A DNA stretch of 64,000 nt from Rallus limicola (Eukaryota; Chordata; Aves; Gruiformes; Rallidae). Positions 1-12,854 of this stretch are shown here, piece after piece. The notes under the pieces were generated by a model. It saw nothing but the letters and a program-made list of their open reading frames with translations. It did no database searches and was not told the DNA's origin. Every line of letters begins with the position of its first letter. Position 1 is the stretch's first letter. The DNA lies in contig JAKCOZ010000001.1 in assembly GCA_022605955.1 (NCBI GenBank), positions 79,782,520 through 79,846,519 on the forward strand, written 5' to 3'. The translations under genes were made by a program, and so were the position numbers.

Positions 1-667
1 ATGAGCTTGACAAAGAATAAAAGGTGTGCCTCTTGGGTGCAAAACAAGGTTTGCTCAGCGTCCCCACGGTAACACCTAGGTCCTGGGGAACTGGAAATAC
101 TGTATTCATTGGTGCTGAATGGCTCTTTGCTGGAACTTACTCAGGGTTGTTTCAGGAAGGGTGAGAAAGTCCCCTCATGGCTTTGTTTTAGAAGGCTTAC
201 AAGGCAAACTCTCAAGTCACCTTCATTCATGTCAAGTTCCCGCAGGAGAAAAAACAGCATGAAACAGAAGCTGCAGTTATAGCTTTTGTTTAAGAGGATG
301 CTGTCAAGCCCTTTAAGTACAAATACCAAGCATGTCTTCAAAGTTCTGAATTCTCCTGGGGACCATGCTCTATATTCCACTACAGTAGTCTTGCTTTTTA
401 AAACTGGTCCTCTGGTATTTAGTAATCTGAAGGAAATAAAAGGCCCTTTCAAGCAGAGATAAAAAACCTGCACACAGCTGATAGCATGGAAAGCTGGTCC
501 AGTATTCTGGGCAGGAGCTTAACTTTGTGTGGTCTGTGTTCAAATCCCTGATGCACATGGTTGGTTTATTTAACACCCATTTGCATGCATGCTAATCTTT
601 GCCTTCCTTGGTTCTCCATCTGTAAAATGGGGTGATAGGTTTGTGTGGATAAACACGTGCAGTGTTG
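1..667. other. Unassigned non-coding sequence
   Basis: No gene or repeat is recognised here. Open frames on the minus strand at 141-473 and 370-576 overlap one another, have no recognisable domain and are not bounded by convincing splice signals, so I treat them as chance. Nothing else stands out before the CR1 copy that begins near 668. Confidence 0.6.
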
Positions 668-1480
668 TGCAGAGTTCACATCCTGAGATGACCTAGACAG
701 ACTGGAGAATTGGGTGGGGAGAAATTTAGTGAAATACAAGGGCAAGTGTAGTGTCTTGCATCTGGTGAAGAACAACCCCATGTTACCAGTATAGGTTGGG
801 GATGGGCCTGTTGCAGAGCAGTGTGGGGGAAAGGGACCTGGGGGTCCTGGTGGACAGCAGGGTGACCATGAGCCAGCAATGTGCTCTCATGGCCAAGATG
901 GCATCCTGAAGTGTATTAGAAGGGGTGTGGTTAGGTCAAAAGAGGTTCTCCTCCTCCTTCTCTACTCTGCCCTGGTAAGACCACACCTGGAATATTATGT
1001 CCAGTTCTGGGGCCCTCAGTTCAAGAAGGACAGCGAACGACTTGAGAGTCCTGTGTGGGGCCACAAAGGTGATTAAGGGAGTGGAAAATCTTCCTTATGA
1101 GGAAAGGCTGGGGGAGGTGGGTCTCTTTAGCTTGGAGAAGAGATTGAGGAGTGACCTCATTAATGTCTGTGTAAAGGGTGTCAGGAGGACAGATCCAGGC
1201 TCTTCTCAGTGATGTCCAATAATACGACAAAGGGCAACAGGTGCAAGCTAGAGCATAGGAGATTCCATGTGAACATATGGAAAAACCTTTTCACTGTGCA
1301 GGTGACAGAGCACTGTCACAAGCTGCCCAGAGAGGTTGTGGAGTCTCCTTTCCAGAGACATTCTAAACCTACCTGGACATGTTCCTGCGTGACCTAACCT
1401 AGGTGATCCTGTTCTAGTGGGAGAGTTGGAATAGGTGATCTTTCGAGGTCCCTTCCAACCCCTAACGTTCTGTGCTTCTT
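668..1480 (+). mobile_element. CR1 LINE fragment, 5'-truncated, plus strand
   Basis: This is the last ~0.8 kb of a CR1 non-LTR retrotransposon. Characteristic CR1 blocks occur in order: a 'GACCTAGACAGACTGGAGAA' block near 690-715, 'AGGGACCTGGGGGTCCTGGTGGACA' wording at about 832-857, 'GAGAGGTTGTGGAGTCTCCTT' wording at about 1331-1351, and 'AGGTCCCTTCCAACCC' at about 1446-1461, followed by the degraded octamer-like tail near 1470-1480. Copies truncated at the 5' end and lacking target-site duplications are usual for avian CR1, because reverse transcription starts at the 3' end. The element lacks the RT and endonuclease domains and cannot move. The 5' edge is approximate (within about 20 bp); the 3' edge is firmer. 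The subfamily cannot be set by eye. Confidence 0.93.
997..1212 (+). pseudogene. Decayed CR1 ORF2 C-terminal remnant
   Basis: Inside the plus-strand CR1 copy, one frame still reads a recognisable piece of the CR1 ORF2 C-terminal region ([22 protein letters not shown], at codons ~34-55 of the open stretch). Family members usually read close to '[23 protein letters not shown]'. The frame is broken on both sides: an adjoining plus-strand frame (879-1076) carries the upstream part, so at least one frameshift separates them. This is a dead fragment, not a host gene. Confidence 0.8.
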
Positions 1481-4400
1481 GAGTTGTAAGCGAGCAACTA
1501 AAATTCTCCTGAGTAGAAGTCAAAATTTCACTGGTTCCCATGTTCTTTACAGCTGCTGAGCATTCAGGCAATTAAAGTTAAGTATTTGCATGCTACTGTC
1601 AAGTTTTGATTAATGTTAAAATACTTACTCATGCAAGGAAGCAGAGCTCAACAGAAGCAAAGTTTCATGAGTTTTAGATCAGCCAGTCAGGAGACAGAAG
1701 CTGTGCTGTGTGACTCAGGTGAGCATTGCCGATTACTCCAAGTATTGAATAGTTAACTGGATGTTTACTGCCACTAGCTGAAGACAGACACCCAGACTAG
1801 GTTTCAGCTGCACTGGAGAAAAAAAGAAAACCAAACCTACTTCTGACTCATTTGAAGAGGTCATATTCAAGGTACAAAAATGAAATTAAGGAGTCTGGTT
1901 TAAGGAGCTGAGTAGATGACCTTGATTGGTTCCTCCAAAGGTCATATGACACTTTCTGATAAATCCAGAGAGAAACATACATCCTTGTCTTTTTCTGTGC
2001 AGTTTACAAACCAGTGTGACTGATAAGAATGTTTTGCATTGCGCAGTTCATCCAATACCAGAAAATAGCACCCTTAGAACTGTTATTTATACAACATATT
2101 AAATATACTTTCACTGCATCTCATAAATTTCCAATTTTCACAATAACCAATATTTTGTCCCACCTTAGAAGTCCTGTGGTTACGGTATAATTGCGGGTTT
2201 CTTATGTTTGAATAGAAAAATACTCTTTTTCTTCATGTAGTTGTGAAAAATAACTTGAAAGCATGACTCATAAAGGCTAAAAACCTAAATTTCAAATTAG
2301 AAAGCCTACATATATGTTTTAAAATTTCATGGTCTGTAAGGCAATCCTGGGATTATTTTTTATTTTTTTTACTTAACTCATTATTTTTGACTGTTTGGGA
2401 ATGACAGTTCTATAGGTGAGGTTCCATTGTGCCTCTTCAACTTTGTGTATGTATTCTACAGTAGCTGCAGTGGTCGTGGAGGTGATGTTTGTGTTATTAC
2501 TGAATGCCTGGTATTTTCTTCACTGTGGAGCCATATCTTTTTGAAAACAGATTTAAATTAAATGCTTAGGGTATCTGTACCCATGGAATAGTCATACTGT
2601 CTTTTAAATTGTTCTGGGATTGGGAATCACAGCCAAGGGGCAAATATTAACATATCTTTGAACCTTATGAACCTCCTGAGGAACGTTACAGCACTAACAT
2701 TCAATATTCACCAAATTATTGAGAATTATATGACACCTATCAGTCACTTTGACGTTCAGGGGACCTGAGCAGTCTGTACCTGACTCACCTCTTGCCTTGT
2801 GACCTGCCTACCCTTGTGCAAAGGGATCCTTTCTTCCAAGCCTTCCTTGCTGACTGCAAGGTATCTCTTTCCTTTTCATGAACACATTTCCATGCCACTT
2901 CTATTCCCTTTTACAAAGGTGCTTCAGCCTAGACCATCTTTGCTCCTGTGCCTGTTTCCTTTTCCAGGTGACAGTTCTGGAAGCAATGCTGGCCAGCAGA
3001 GCCCCATGGCTGTGACTAGCTCTAGTCACCTTGAGGCAGTCATTCCTGACTTTTGTATTTGCAGCCCTTTTGCACTCCATTGGGGTGGTTCAGGTGGTTC
3101 CTCTTCCATGCTGCTGATGTTAGGTTACCAGCCCTGTAAAGCAGCCTGCACGTTGCACAGCCAGGTACCCCCAGATGAGCGCAGCACTGATCTCTTCTTG
3201 GTGGCTTTGCTATCTGTCAGCTCTTTCTTGCTTGCCAGCATAAAGAAAATTATGCATTTTAGCTTAAGCCAAAGTCACTAGTTGTGTAGCACGTGCAGGA
3301 GGAGATGGTATGTTTGTTTTAGGAAGCCAAATATGTCCCCACCCATGCAACAATGTAATTTTTCTTCCGTAGAGACACCCTTGGCTATATATTAGTGGGA
3401 ATCATGAAGAATTTTTTAGCCTACTTGAGATTTATTTAAATCTTCGTATTTCATTTTGGAAAGGATCCAACTGATTAAAATCCACAATATTTTCAGTTAC
3501 AAAAGTTTTGACAGCATAAATCTAATTTTTGCATTTTCTTATATCATTAAACTGTTCTACTCTATGCTAATGCTTAGTAAAGAGGGTTATTAGCACGGAG
3601 GGCAAACCTTAAAAGGGTTGGAGGTTTGATTCATCTATGAAGCACCGACAAATTTGGATTAATTATTCAAATCTAATCCAAACCTCTCGAGTCTGAAAAA
3701 TTGGGCTGGAAGTCTCTGGAGAACAGGTTAGCTTGTGGGATTTCCGGTGCTGCCTGCCTAGCTTTCTGATGAGCCTACATAACCAGTAAAACCTTTTAAA
3801 TGTACCACCTTTCCAAATTATGTGTGTATTTTAGATTCATCATCGTTCCGGTGCTTAAGCTTTCCAGCATGGGCGAGAAATGTTCCTCTATCATAGTTCT
3901 GCCATTGCTTTGGTATAATACCTAGCACCTCTCTGGCATTGAGGGTTGGGAACTTCAAACAGCAGGGAACAGGCTGCTCAGATCGCCACCTTTAGCAAAA
4001 GATCTCCACAGCCATGTTTCTTACATTGCCAGAGGTGTAAACTGCCCCAGATAGTGTGAGCTTTTTTTTTTGGGGGGGGAGCGATTCTGCTGTGAAAAGG
4101 TTAGTGTTTATTTAGCCTGACAAATAGCTTTGAGTTTCCTAAAGCTCGCCATTTAAAGCAGTGTACCTACTTAATATTTGATCCTAAATCTGCTTCCAGT
4201 TAAGTCCCTTGATGATTAGATGTTCTAGGACAGTAAGAAATAGTCCTGTGCCTGGGTAGAAATATATAGCCTGTCAAGATGAAAATTATGCTCTGAGGGA
4301 CAAGCACCGAGCCTAGCTTTATGTTTGCAGAGCAGCTAGCACAGCAGGGTCCCTATCTTGATTTGAGACCTCTAGGAACTATGAGATAAATATAAAATTA

Positions 4401-5520
4401 TAACTCACGCCATTCTGCAAGAGGGCTACAGATTTTCAAGGAACACTGGGGAGTTTTGATTTTATGACCCCAAATAATATAGCACAGACTTTCTTCTCCA
4501 TCTAATGGGCAGGGATGGTTGGGCCTTCTTGCTTAGTGACAGGCCAGCAGGCAATGCCGACCTGTGCAACTGACCTGTTATCAAAATTCTTCCAGCTTCT
4601 CATGTACCCTGATTTCAGAGCAGTTAAAAGGAGGTTCGATGGCACTCTGTAGAAGGTAGGACATGCATACCTGTTTCTAGGATGCAGGCAGAAAGCGTCA
4701 CAGCTCATGGGTTTTGTAATAAAAAGCAATTAATTATCACCTCTATGACCTCCTTTGCTATCAAATCGCTACTCAAACGATTTTACTACTATTTATAATG
4801 AGGCCAGATCCTGACTGTTTTATCCAGTTATTTCAGTAATCGGTGCCCAGCACATTAGAAAAACCTCATATTTGTGGTTGTGCCACCTGACTTGAGGAAT
4901 CTGCTTTTATGCATGTATGTGTATTTTTATACTGCTCCTCTGCTCTGCCCGCATGTCATTTGGGAAGTCTGGTGCTTAATGTGATCCAGTGAAAATAAGG
5001 CTCAGAATGTATCAGTATATTATGACTTGTCTGGTGGATGGAGAGACGAGTAGAACCTTGGTTTTGTGCTCTCAGGCACTTCTGGAAATCAGTAAGAGGT
5101 TGGTTTGTTTTCTCATTTTCAAAAGAATGAATTATCCACCCACCACCCTGGTATGAAACGCTTGGATGGGCATCACTCTGCTGATGGTTATTGTAAGAGA
5201 CATTTTGTAAAGCAGGAGGTTTTAGCCAGTAAGGTTCACCTTGGTGATGAGGTGTGGGACAAGGAACAGCAGTTTTGTGGATTCCCTTCTTCTGCCCTCT
5301 CCTTTTCTGGAGAAGTAAGCAGTAGCATCAAGGCCTGAAACAGCTGCCCCTTCTCCCTTCCACTTGTTTTCAGTGCTGGGTCCCAGCACTGTGGGGCTCT
5401 GCAAACCCTGGAGATCCTTTTTGCTATGGCTGCTGCTCCTGCTTTTCTCTCGAGCCCCAAGGGCAGAAGTTTCAGAAAAGAGAAAAGAACAGGCAGGCAG
5501 ATGAGGTAGTCACTTTCTTC
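1481..5520. other. Unique non-coding sequence, AT-rich
   Basis: About 4 kb with no recognised repeat or gene. The longest frame is 2799-3281 (+, 160 codons). Its translation is leucine/serine-rich with no domain I recognise, and its start is unremarkable, so I do not call it. A strong pyrimidine tract ending in CAG at about 2965-2967 is followed by GTGACA, which is a poor donor. A T-run followed by a G-run lies near 4071-4080. Overlapping frames around 5105-5460 on both strands have no support either. Confidence 0.6.
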
Positions 5521-6225
5521 ATAGAATCACAGGACAGTTTGGGTTGGAAGGGATGTAAAAGACCATTTAGTTCCAACCTCCTGCCATGGGCAGGAAACAC
5601 TCTCCTCTATCCCAGGTTGCCCAAAGCCCCATCCAACCTGGCCTTTGAGCACTGCCAGGGAGGGGGCAGCCACAGCTTCTCTGGACAGTCTGTGCCAGAG
5701 CCTCACCGCCCTCACAGGGAGGATCTCTTCCTTATATCTAATCTGAATCTGTCTTCCTTCAGTTTAAAGCCATTATACCTTGTCCTTTCACTCCATGCCC
5801 TTGTAAATGGTCCCTCTCTAGCTTTTCTGTAGGCCTCCTTTAGGTACTGGAAGGCTAAAATAAGGTCTCCATGGAGCTTTCTCTTCTCCGGACTAAACGA
5901 GTCCAACTTTCTCAGCCTGTCTTCACTGGAGAGGTGCCCCAGCCCTCTAATCATCTTTGTGGCACTCTTCTGGACTTGCTTCAACAGCTCCATGTCCTCC
6001 TTATGTTGGGGACCCTAGAGCTGGCCATAGTACTCCAGGTGGGGTCTCACCAGAGAGGAGAGGGGCAGTAGAGGGGCAGAATCACCTCCCTTCTGATTAC
6101 ACTTTTGATGCAGCCCAAGATACAGTTTGGTTTCTGGGCTGCAAGTGCACATTGACAGCTCATGTTGAGCTTCACATCCACCAACACTCCCATGTCTTCC
6201 TCCTCGGGGTTGGTTCTCCTAAGCA
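5521..6225 (-). mobile_element. CR1 LINE fragment, 5'-truncated, minus strand
   Basis: The element is read on the minus strand, so its 3' end is at the low coordinate. It begins with CATAGAATCACAGGA (5521-5535) and 'TTTGGGTTGGAAGGGAT' (5537-5553), the hallmark CR1 3' end. Further along are 'AGGTTGCCCAAAGCCCCATC' (5613-5632), 'CAGCCTGTCTTCACTGGAGAGG' wording near 5913-5934, 'CTCCAGGTGGGGTCTCACCAG' wording near 6033-6053 and 'GGGCTGCAAGTGCACATTG' near 6136-6154. Similarity fades after about 6215-6240, which is the 5' truncation point. It is the longest readable young-type CR1 tail in the window. It is inactive, because the RT and endonuclease domains are absent. Confidence 0.95.
5712..5993 (-). 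pseudogene. CR1 ORF2 C-terminal remnant, 93 codons open
   Basis: The minus strand of this CR1 copy keeps an open stretch that reads the ORF2 C-terminal region: ATKMIRGLGHLSSEDRLRKL (about residues 12-31), then an SPEKRKLHGDLI block and an FKLKEDRFRLDIRKRSSL end. The order and spacing match the family. The stop near 5712 comes before the normal ORF2 end, where family members continue with a 'PWHRLPREAV...' segment, so it is a premature stop. No function is expected. Confidence 0.85.
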
Positions 6226-8499
6226 GTCATTTCCTCTCTTTCACCAATGAGCAAGACAACTCTCTGGTACCTTCACCGATACTTCATTTCTAATGCCTTC
6301 CAAGAGACCACAGCTACCAAAATCATTCCAGCACCTTGCTCAGCAAGAGTTCAGTCCTCTCAGCTGCTAGTGACATACTCCAGTGGCCATAGTAAAATTG
6401 CAGTCATCCTCTCCAGCTTCTTAGGTTGATGGGAAGGAGGGGAGAAAGAAGCCATCAGAAGTCCAGGTAGGAAAGATAGGGATTCAGGGTCTAATTAAGA
6501 CAGGAGAGAAGGGATAAGAGAATAGGGAACGGTTAGATGCAGGCATCTGGTGAAGGCAGAAAGTAGAAAAAACAATGCTCTCTAAAAGGCGTGGGAACCA
6601 AGCCCAAGGGGTTCATTGTTGTTAGTGGCATTTTGCCTGTAATGGCTGAAATAAACAAGCAGAGAAGAGGAAAAAAAAAAAAAGAAGAAGAAAAATAAAA
6701 CTCTAAGAACATGTATAGCCTCATTAAAAAGAAGGAAGAGGGACCACAGAGCCTCTGAACTTCTGAAGAATCGCAGGAAGGATCTAGTATTTTTAAGGGA
6801 GGAGAAAAAATAGAAAAAACTTCTCTTGCTGCTGTAGCCATGCTTTATTTCCATTTTAAGTACGGGTAAAACTAAGGAAAAATAAAAAATTTCTTACTCT
6901 TTCTTCTTACTTTAATTTGTGTGTGGAAGCAACATCTCCGGTATCTCGCTTGTATTGTTTGGAAGGGAAGGGATGTGCACTATTGACCATCCTTTGTCTG
7001 GAGTCATTGTTCTGTCGAGGAAGAGGTTTTGGGTCCACATCTCCTTAGGCAATTAGCAGTTAAAGAATTAATTTCTTTAGGAAAGCTCATGTCTCTTATC
7101 CCTTCTTGTCTAAGGAGCAGTCTTGACTTAAGGACGACTCATATCTCAGCCTGCCTTCTACACCCTTCTGCTCTCCAGACCAACTTTGGCAGCATAACTT
7201 CTTTCTTAGCTAAATGGTTCTACCTATCTGTCTGTCAGATTTTCTCAGGTCCTCCAGTTGCATGTTGTGGCTTTGGCAAGACCTGGTTGGGACAGGAGAG
7301 CTCTCTCTACGGGGAATGTGCATTCTTCCTTCAGAGGTGTTCTTGCTTTGGGGCTTAGGGTTGGTTGGTTTGTTTTACCATATTCTGTGTTTCTGAGCCA
7401 CATGTGGTAATGTCCCCACTAACAGTTGTCAACCCCCTCAACAGAGACAGGCAGAGCAACCAGAAAACAAACAACACATGAAACAAAATTCGAAATGTGT
7501 TCAGAGAAACGTGCTACTTCAAAGGCAAGTGTAGAGGTCCCCCCGGAGCTCATTACTGTAGTCGGTGGAGGGGAGGGGTAAGAGAGAGTACAGAGTGGGA
7601 AACAGTGTCTATCTTTTTCCATCTGCAACAGTGCATGTTGCAGCCTTTGAATAACCCTCCCTTTGTTTTCCGTGGGCCCACAAACCTTGGGCTCTTCTCT
7701 GTCTTAGCACTTCAGTCTCCTCAGAGATGGGCTGGGCAGATGGGCTGGGGGAAGATGCCTGCTGTCAGCCACACGGGAATCCTCCTCGCAGTAAAGTATG
7801 CTTCACAGAGACAGCCTTCATTGTACTAGCTCTTCCCAGTGCCATGTGGGCATGCTGGAAGCCTTACCACCATGAAGTGAAACCTGTGTCTATGGATTGT
7901 TTGCTGCTTGGTCTCCCCTGGGACTGTCAACCTGGGAAGCAAGTGAAATCTGACTGTGCTTGTAGATGGTGTGCCCTTTGGGCGTTTGGGAATTGGTTTA
8001 TATAAGACCTGTCAAATTAATTTCAGATGGACTAGTACCCTGGGATCATAGCTTTTATGTGAATTCCTTTAGCCAGTGTGCTCACAAGTTCCCTTGAAAA
8101 AATAGAGGTTATTCTGAAATCATCTGCATTTTTAAAAAACTCTACTGGCTTCTGTTTTGTAACTCTTGTCACTTCAGTCTGTTCAGCTAGTCCGTCTTCC
8201 ATGACAGCTCAAAAGAAAAGGGAGAGTAAGGCAAGCAGGTAATGGATCATCTCACAAAAATTGGCCCTGATTCTTCAGTTCTTGCTGAGGTAGACATCTC
8301 GCTGCACATGGAGGTAATTTCACCCATGTGAGGATATAAGATGGATGGACATGCACTTTATATCATATATGAAGGAGGGAGGACTTGCAGAAACACATGG
8401 ATTGTGTGCCAGCGCTGCGGCACATTCCCTGCCTTTTTTCTGGTTGCCTAGTGTGCTGTACAGAGATGTCTGTGAGTAGAATAATGAAATGCTATTACA
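6226..8499. other. Unique non-coding sequence
   Basis: No gene or mobile element is recognised. Minor features are an A-rich run near 6670-6683 within a purine-rich patch, and overlapping open frames near 7029-8005 that carry no domain. Two CpGs close together at about 8412-8419 lead into the CpG-dense block that starts near 8500. Confidence 0.55.
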
Positions 8500-8885
8500 G
8501 GACGCCATGGAGAGGCAGGGGAGCGGTGGCATTGTACACAGCTTTTCTTGACTGAGGGAGTGTTAATGGAGAGCGTTTGAGTTACTCTGCGCAGAACTCC
8601 ATGAGCTGGTAAGACCTGCGATAGCGAAGGGAGTGCTTGGAGCGCTCGGCACAGATTGGGTGGTGCTGGGGGAGCAAGGGGATGATAGCAGCGGAAGACT
8701 ATGCGATCTCTCACGCCTTGTGTGGAGCGGTGAGGTGGTGATAACCGGCCTGGTACATTCAAGCCCATCCTCGGAGCTGGCGGGGAGATGGCGGCGTGTG
8801 TGATAATGCACATAGAGGCGGAGTGTGAGAACCGCTGTGAGAAGTCAGCATGCTGCATACCACGCGCAGCAGATAGCGTGAGGCT
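8500..8885. promoter_or_regulatory. CpG-dense block (CpG-island-like), G-skewed
   Basis: Hand count over 8521-8880 (360 bp) gives 132 G, 72 C and 21 CpG. GC content is about 57%, CpG observed/expected about 0.80, and GC skew about +0.29. This meets the usual CpG-island thresholds (at least 200 bp, GC over 50%, ratio over 0.6), although most of the surrounding sequence is AT-rich and CpG-poor. No TATA box or other core promoter is visible. Two minus-strand frames overlap here (8448-8858, 136 codons; 8563-8811, 82 codons). Their proline/serine-rich translations are unrecognised and probably reflect base composition. An orphan CpG island, an alternative or lncRNA promoter, or a recently inserted unrecognised element are all possible. 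Confidence 0.55.
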
Positions 8886-10914
8886 GTGTGTCAGTGGAGA
8901 GAGAATACAACAGAGCCAGCCCGTGCTTCAAGGCTTCTGAAAGCATTGCCTTGGCTTTGATCATTTGCTGCTCGTTCTCCCCATACGCAGGCAAGACCCA
9001 CTGATCTGGGAAACTATTGCAGCTGTTGCTGTAAGCCTCTAGAAGGATCTAAAAAGCTAATTGCAACAGCCAAACCAGCTGTTAGAATAAGGACTACATT
9101 CTCAGTCCTCAGATCCTGGCATGTCCCTGTGGGATGGAGTTTCTTCTTCAGCTCTAGGAGGCTGAGGGGAAGCAGCTGGGTTCTTTGCTGAACCTGCATT
9201 AACTAGGCCAGGAGAGACTTTTCTGTCAATCAGGAGAATGAAAACTAAGCAGCTGCTGTCATTTCAGGCCAGAGTATGGAAGCTTTTTACAAGGGACAGG
9301 GATGTTGGGTTCATTCGATGCACCATGCAGTTTGCCTTTCTGTTTCTTTTAACTGTTTCCTTTCTTGATGCAGTAGGGAGTGGCCGGCCTGAACCCCTGT
9401 TGGTTGTGCTGTAGCTATCAACATTGCCAGGACAATGAAATTTCAGCTCCCACCTATCCTTCCCCTTGAAGCTGGTAAGGAATATGAGCCTGGTGCTTCC
9501 TGGCCTCACCGTAGCAAGACCAGAGAAGAGCATGTGTGGTGTCTGGGTACACTGCCTGATGACAGCAAGCACCAGTAGCTGCAGTGATAGCAGTAAAGGT
9601 GGGGAGTCCGCTCCCCACAGATGCCTTAAACCACTAGCTTTTATTAATTCCTCCCAGGTGTGATAACCTGGAAGTAATTTCCCCATTTCACCTCTTAGGG
9701 GGGAAAATGGGTTTTGTTACAGAGCAGGGCAGGGTTGGCAAGCTAAGGACAGTGAAAGACAGCAGCTGGTGTAATCACCCCGGTGCATGGGCACCTCTGA
9801 CAACCAGGCAGTCACATGCAGTCACTGGGTAGCAGATGCAGTACCAGGCCTGGCTCTGTAACCTAGTTAATAAACTCACTTGGACTCTGGTAGTTCTTTA
9901 TGGAGGCACTGGAGTGTGTCTGCTCCACAGTCCTAGGATGATCCACTTACTCAAATTATCCATTTTTTCCTTGTCCTGTAGGGCATCCCTGTTATCTTCC
10001 CTCCCTATTATCCAAGATAATAGAGAGCTGACTTGCAATAATGCAGTCACAATGGCTCCATAGTGTCTGAATGATTCCCATGTGATTGACATTGTGTGTC
10101 TGTCTGAAGCTTCCTGAAGAGCAATTCTCCATCAACACTTCTTTCATCAGCAGGCATTAGGCAGAACAGGATCCTATAGCGCAAGTCTTTTAATTCCCAA
10201 GAAGAAATCTGTTTCGCTCTGACAAATAGGAGGAGACATAAATTATACAACTGGATAAGATACTACTTGGAGGATCAATTCTCTGTGCTTATGTGACTTA
10301 CTGTAGCTGTGTGCCAGGGTCATATGGAGCCTGTGGATCTCAGTTTCAAACCCCAGATAGCTGAGCGGTTTCCTCGGCTATCTGGGCCTGTAAAAAAAAG
10401 TGCAACAGAGGGAGCATGGACATTTCCAGTGTTTTCACATATACCACTCAGCAAAGGCAGAGTGTCCAACTGGAAGTGATAAAGGGGTTTAATCTCAAAC
10501 CATCATGACACCATTGTGGTGGTGTTGTTCAACGTTTGGATATTCCGGCCCTGTCAGAGGAAGCATTTAGGAAGATTTAGTCTGTTCATGCTTTGAGGGT
10601 CAAGATTTTCCTTCTCATATTTCTAGCTCAACAGGCACCTCTGGAAGTCTGGGAAGAAGACCAGGTTGCTAGCTTGGTGTTGCTAACTTAGTCAACATGG
10701 GTATGAATCTCACTGAAATTCTAGTTTATCACCAGAGCCAAGGCTCATGAGGTTTATCGCTGGTAAACACAGTCCACTGGAGTTCATCTCAGCATGATGA
10801 CACTTCCTTTGTGTTGTAGGTAAACTGATGTGGGAATGAGAACAGGCTCTGTGTTCTTCTCCACACTTTGTTCAAAACCAAAATCTGAATTGTATGAGCA
10901 GCTTCAGTTTTGGA

Positions 10915-10936
10915 GGGGGGTGGGGGGGAAAGGGGG
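10915..10936 (+). other. G-run motif (possible G-quadruplex)
   Basis: The plus strand reads G6-T-G7-AAA-G5. The G7 run can be split to give four runs of three or more guanines with short loops, the usual intramolecular G-quadruplex pattern. Folding is inferred from sequence only. Confidence 0.5.
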
Positions 10937-12854
10937 AGCCTAAAGCAGAGCCAAAGGACCTCCAATACAGCGTTTTCCTCTGCCTTGGCACCCAAACAAG
11001 AGCAACAGTCCATCTACAGCAAAGATTGAGGTGGAGTTTCTCAGTGAAGCTGAAAATGCAGTGAAAGGCTCAGCCCTTCATCTGGCATAAATCAAAATAC
11101 TGTTGACACAGGTACACTGACTTGTACTGACAGACATGGTGGTCTAAGATTTATTACAAAATTGATACGCTTCCTATTCAGAAAAAGTTTCGTCGCTAGG
11201 TTTTGTTTTCCAAGCAATGCTAACTCAGCTCTCGGTCCATTGGCTGCTTTGAGGCCTTTTAGCTTTGGCTGTTCCTTTGCTTTCTCAGAGTGTGTTGCAA
11301 CTCCTTACCTTTGTGCTGTGGTACTGGCTGCCGAAGTAGCATGCCTGTGATCCCTGCGGTATGAGTGGATGGCAGAAACTTAAGGAAAAAAAAAAAGGGG
11401 GTGGGGGTGGGATGTTGGAAAAAGTGAATTACGCACTTTCTAGAACTAATCTTCAGACACTTGATCTGTGCTAAAATGCATGAGGCTTTGGGGATTTGTG
11501 AACATTTTCATGAATAATAAGAGCTTCACAAATAACAGGAGAGTGAACTTACTGATCTTATTCCCAAATCTTGTATATAAAGGAGAGATATGATTGGCTG
11601 TAGTGTTAGGAAAGAGTTTGGCGACAGGTCACTTTTTTTTCTGATCAAGAAAGAATAGGGCATGTGGGAAAGGAAAATGAACCACATTATTTGCAGGGCT
11701 CCTACATCCATGAGTATTCTTTGACTTTTATAGATTTTTCAGTAAATTAACATAACTATATTATCCAAGATTTCTTGCAGTTGTTTTCCCTTCCAAGTTG
11801 ACGTGCCTGAGAGTGAATGTGAATGCCACAGCTTAAAAATAAGGGAGGAAATTATCATATTTAATATTGTTTATACAGAAACTGGCACACTTTATGGAGC
11901 ATCATCTGATTAACTCATTTCCAGCCCTGCGGCGTGTACGTACGTGTATGATGGCAGAGAGGAGAAATGAGAGCTAGGCCATGTTTTTTCCTGGCATGAG
12001 GAACTGTTACTGTAACACTTGTGTGGCTGGCAGCATGAGACATAATATTACCTAGAAGAAAACCTTTAAGTGTTGGATTAATTTCCCACCATCTGCATTC
12101 TGTCTGTACTGGAAATCTAGCTCTTACAGAGAAAGACTGGGGAATGGATCTGAGTATCTGGCAGTTAGGTTTGGGGGAAGGAAAAATGCTTCCAGGGACC
12201 CCTTTCTAGTCAGCTGTTTGGTGGCTGTGAGGGCTTAGTCAGCTGAGGAGCCAGCTTTGGAAAAGGCTCTTTTGCTTAAATGGGCTGAAAAGATCGTAAG
12301 GGAGGAGCAGCACCTTATCGCAGAGGTGCCACCAGTCACAATTAGGGACAGGTCGTTGGATGCTGGCAACTGGGAGAGGAACTTCAAGCTCTAAGAAAGC
12401 TTTGTATGAGGAAATTGAGCTCAAAGTTAGGTCTAACGGGATTTGCTCAAAAGGAGTGCTGCTGGGTAGGGATGAAATCTCACCATGGTCCAGCTGTAGA
12501 TGCGGAGAGAGGAAATGACGAATGATAGCATACTGAAATAGAAAGCACTGGAAGAAAGTGGGAACAGCAGCACAAGAGGTGAATGTCAGGCACCTGTCAT
12601 TTCTTCTTTGGCTGCTGCTTGCATCAGCAGTGAACCACAGAGAGCAGAACCCTCAGGGGAGATGTTGCTGAATATTCAGTGTAACTGCCTTGTGCAGAGC
12701 CCAGAAAGGATGGTCCTGTCTAGGCTGCCAGCCTTGCAGCCAAAGCACAAAGGGTCCTTCCCAACCATGGAGGTAGGGAGGTAGGGGGCTGAGTGAATGT
12801 GGTGCAGATGCTGGCGGGACCTCTGTCTTCTCTAAAATGCTTATGCCTGTGTGT

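Noticed and set aside
530..570. tRNA T-loop-like string GTTCAAATCCC
   Set aside because: No matching A-box, acceptor stem or cloverleaf could be built around it; a chance 11-mer.
2941..2975. Strong acceptor TTTCCTTTTCCAG|GTGACA
   Set aside because: The abutting donor is weak (GTGACA) and no downstream exon with a usable donor is evident.
2799..3281. 160-codon plus-strand open frame
   Set aside because: The translation is Leu/Ser/Pro-rich, with no domain, signal peptide or family resemblance that I recognise. About this length is expected by chance as the longest frame in 64 kb of non-coding DNA.
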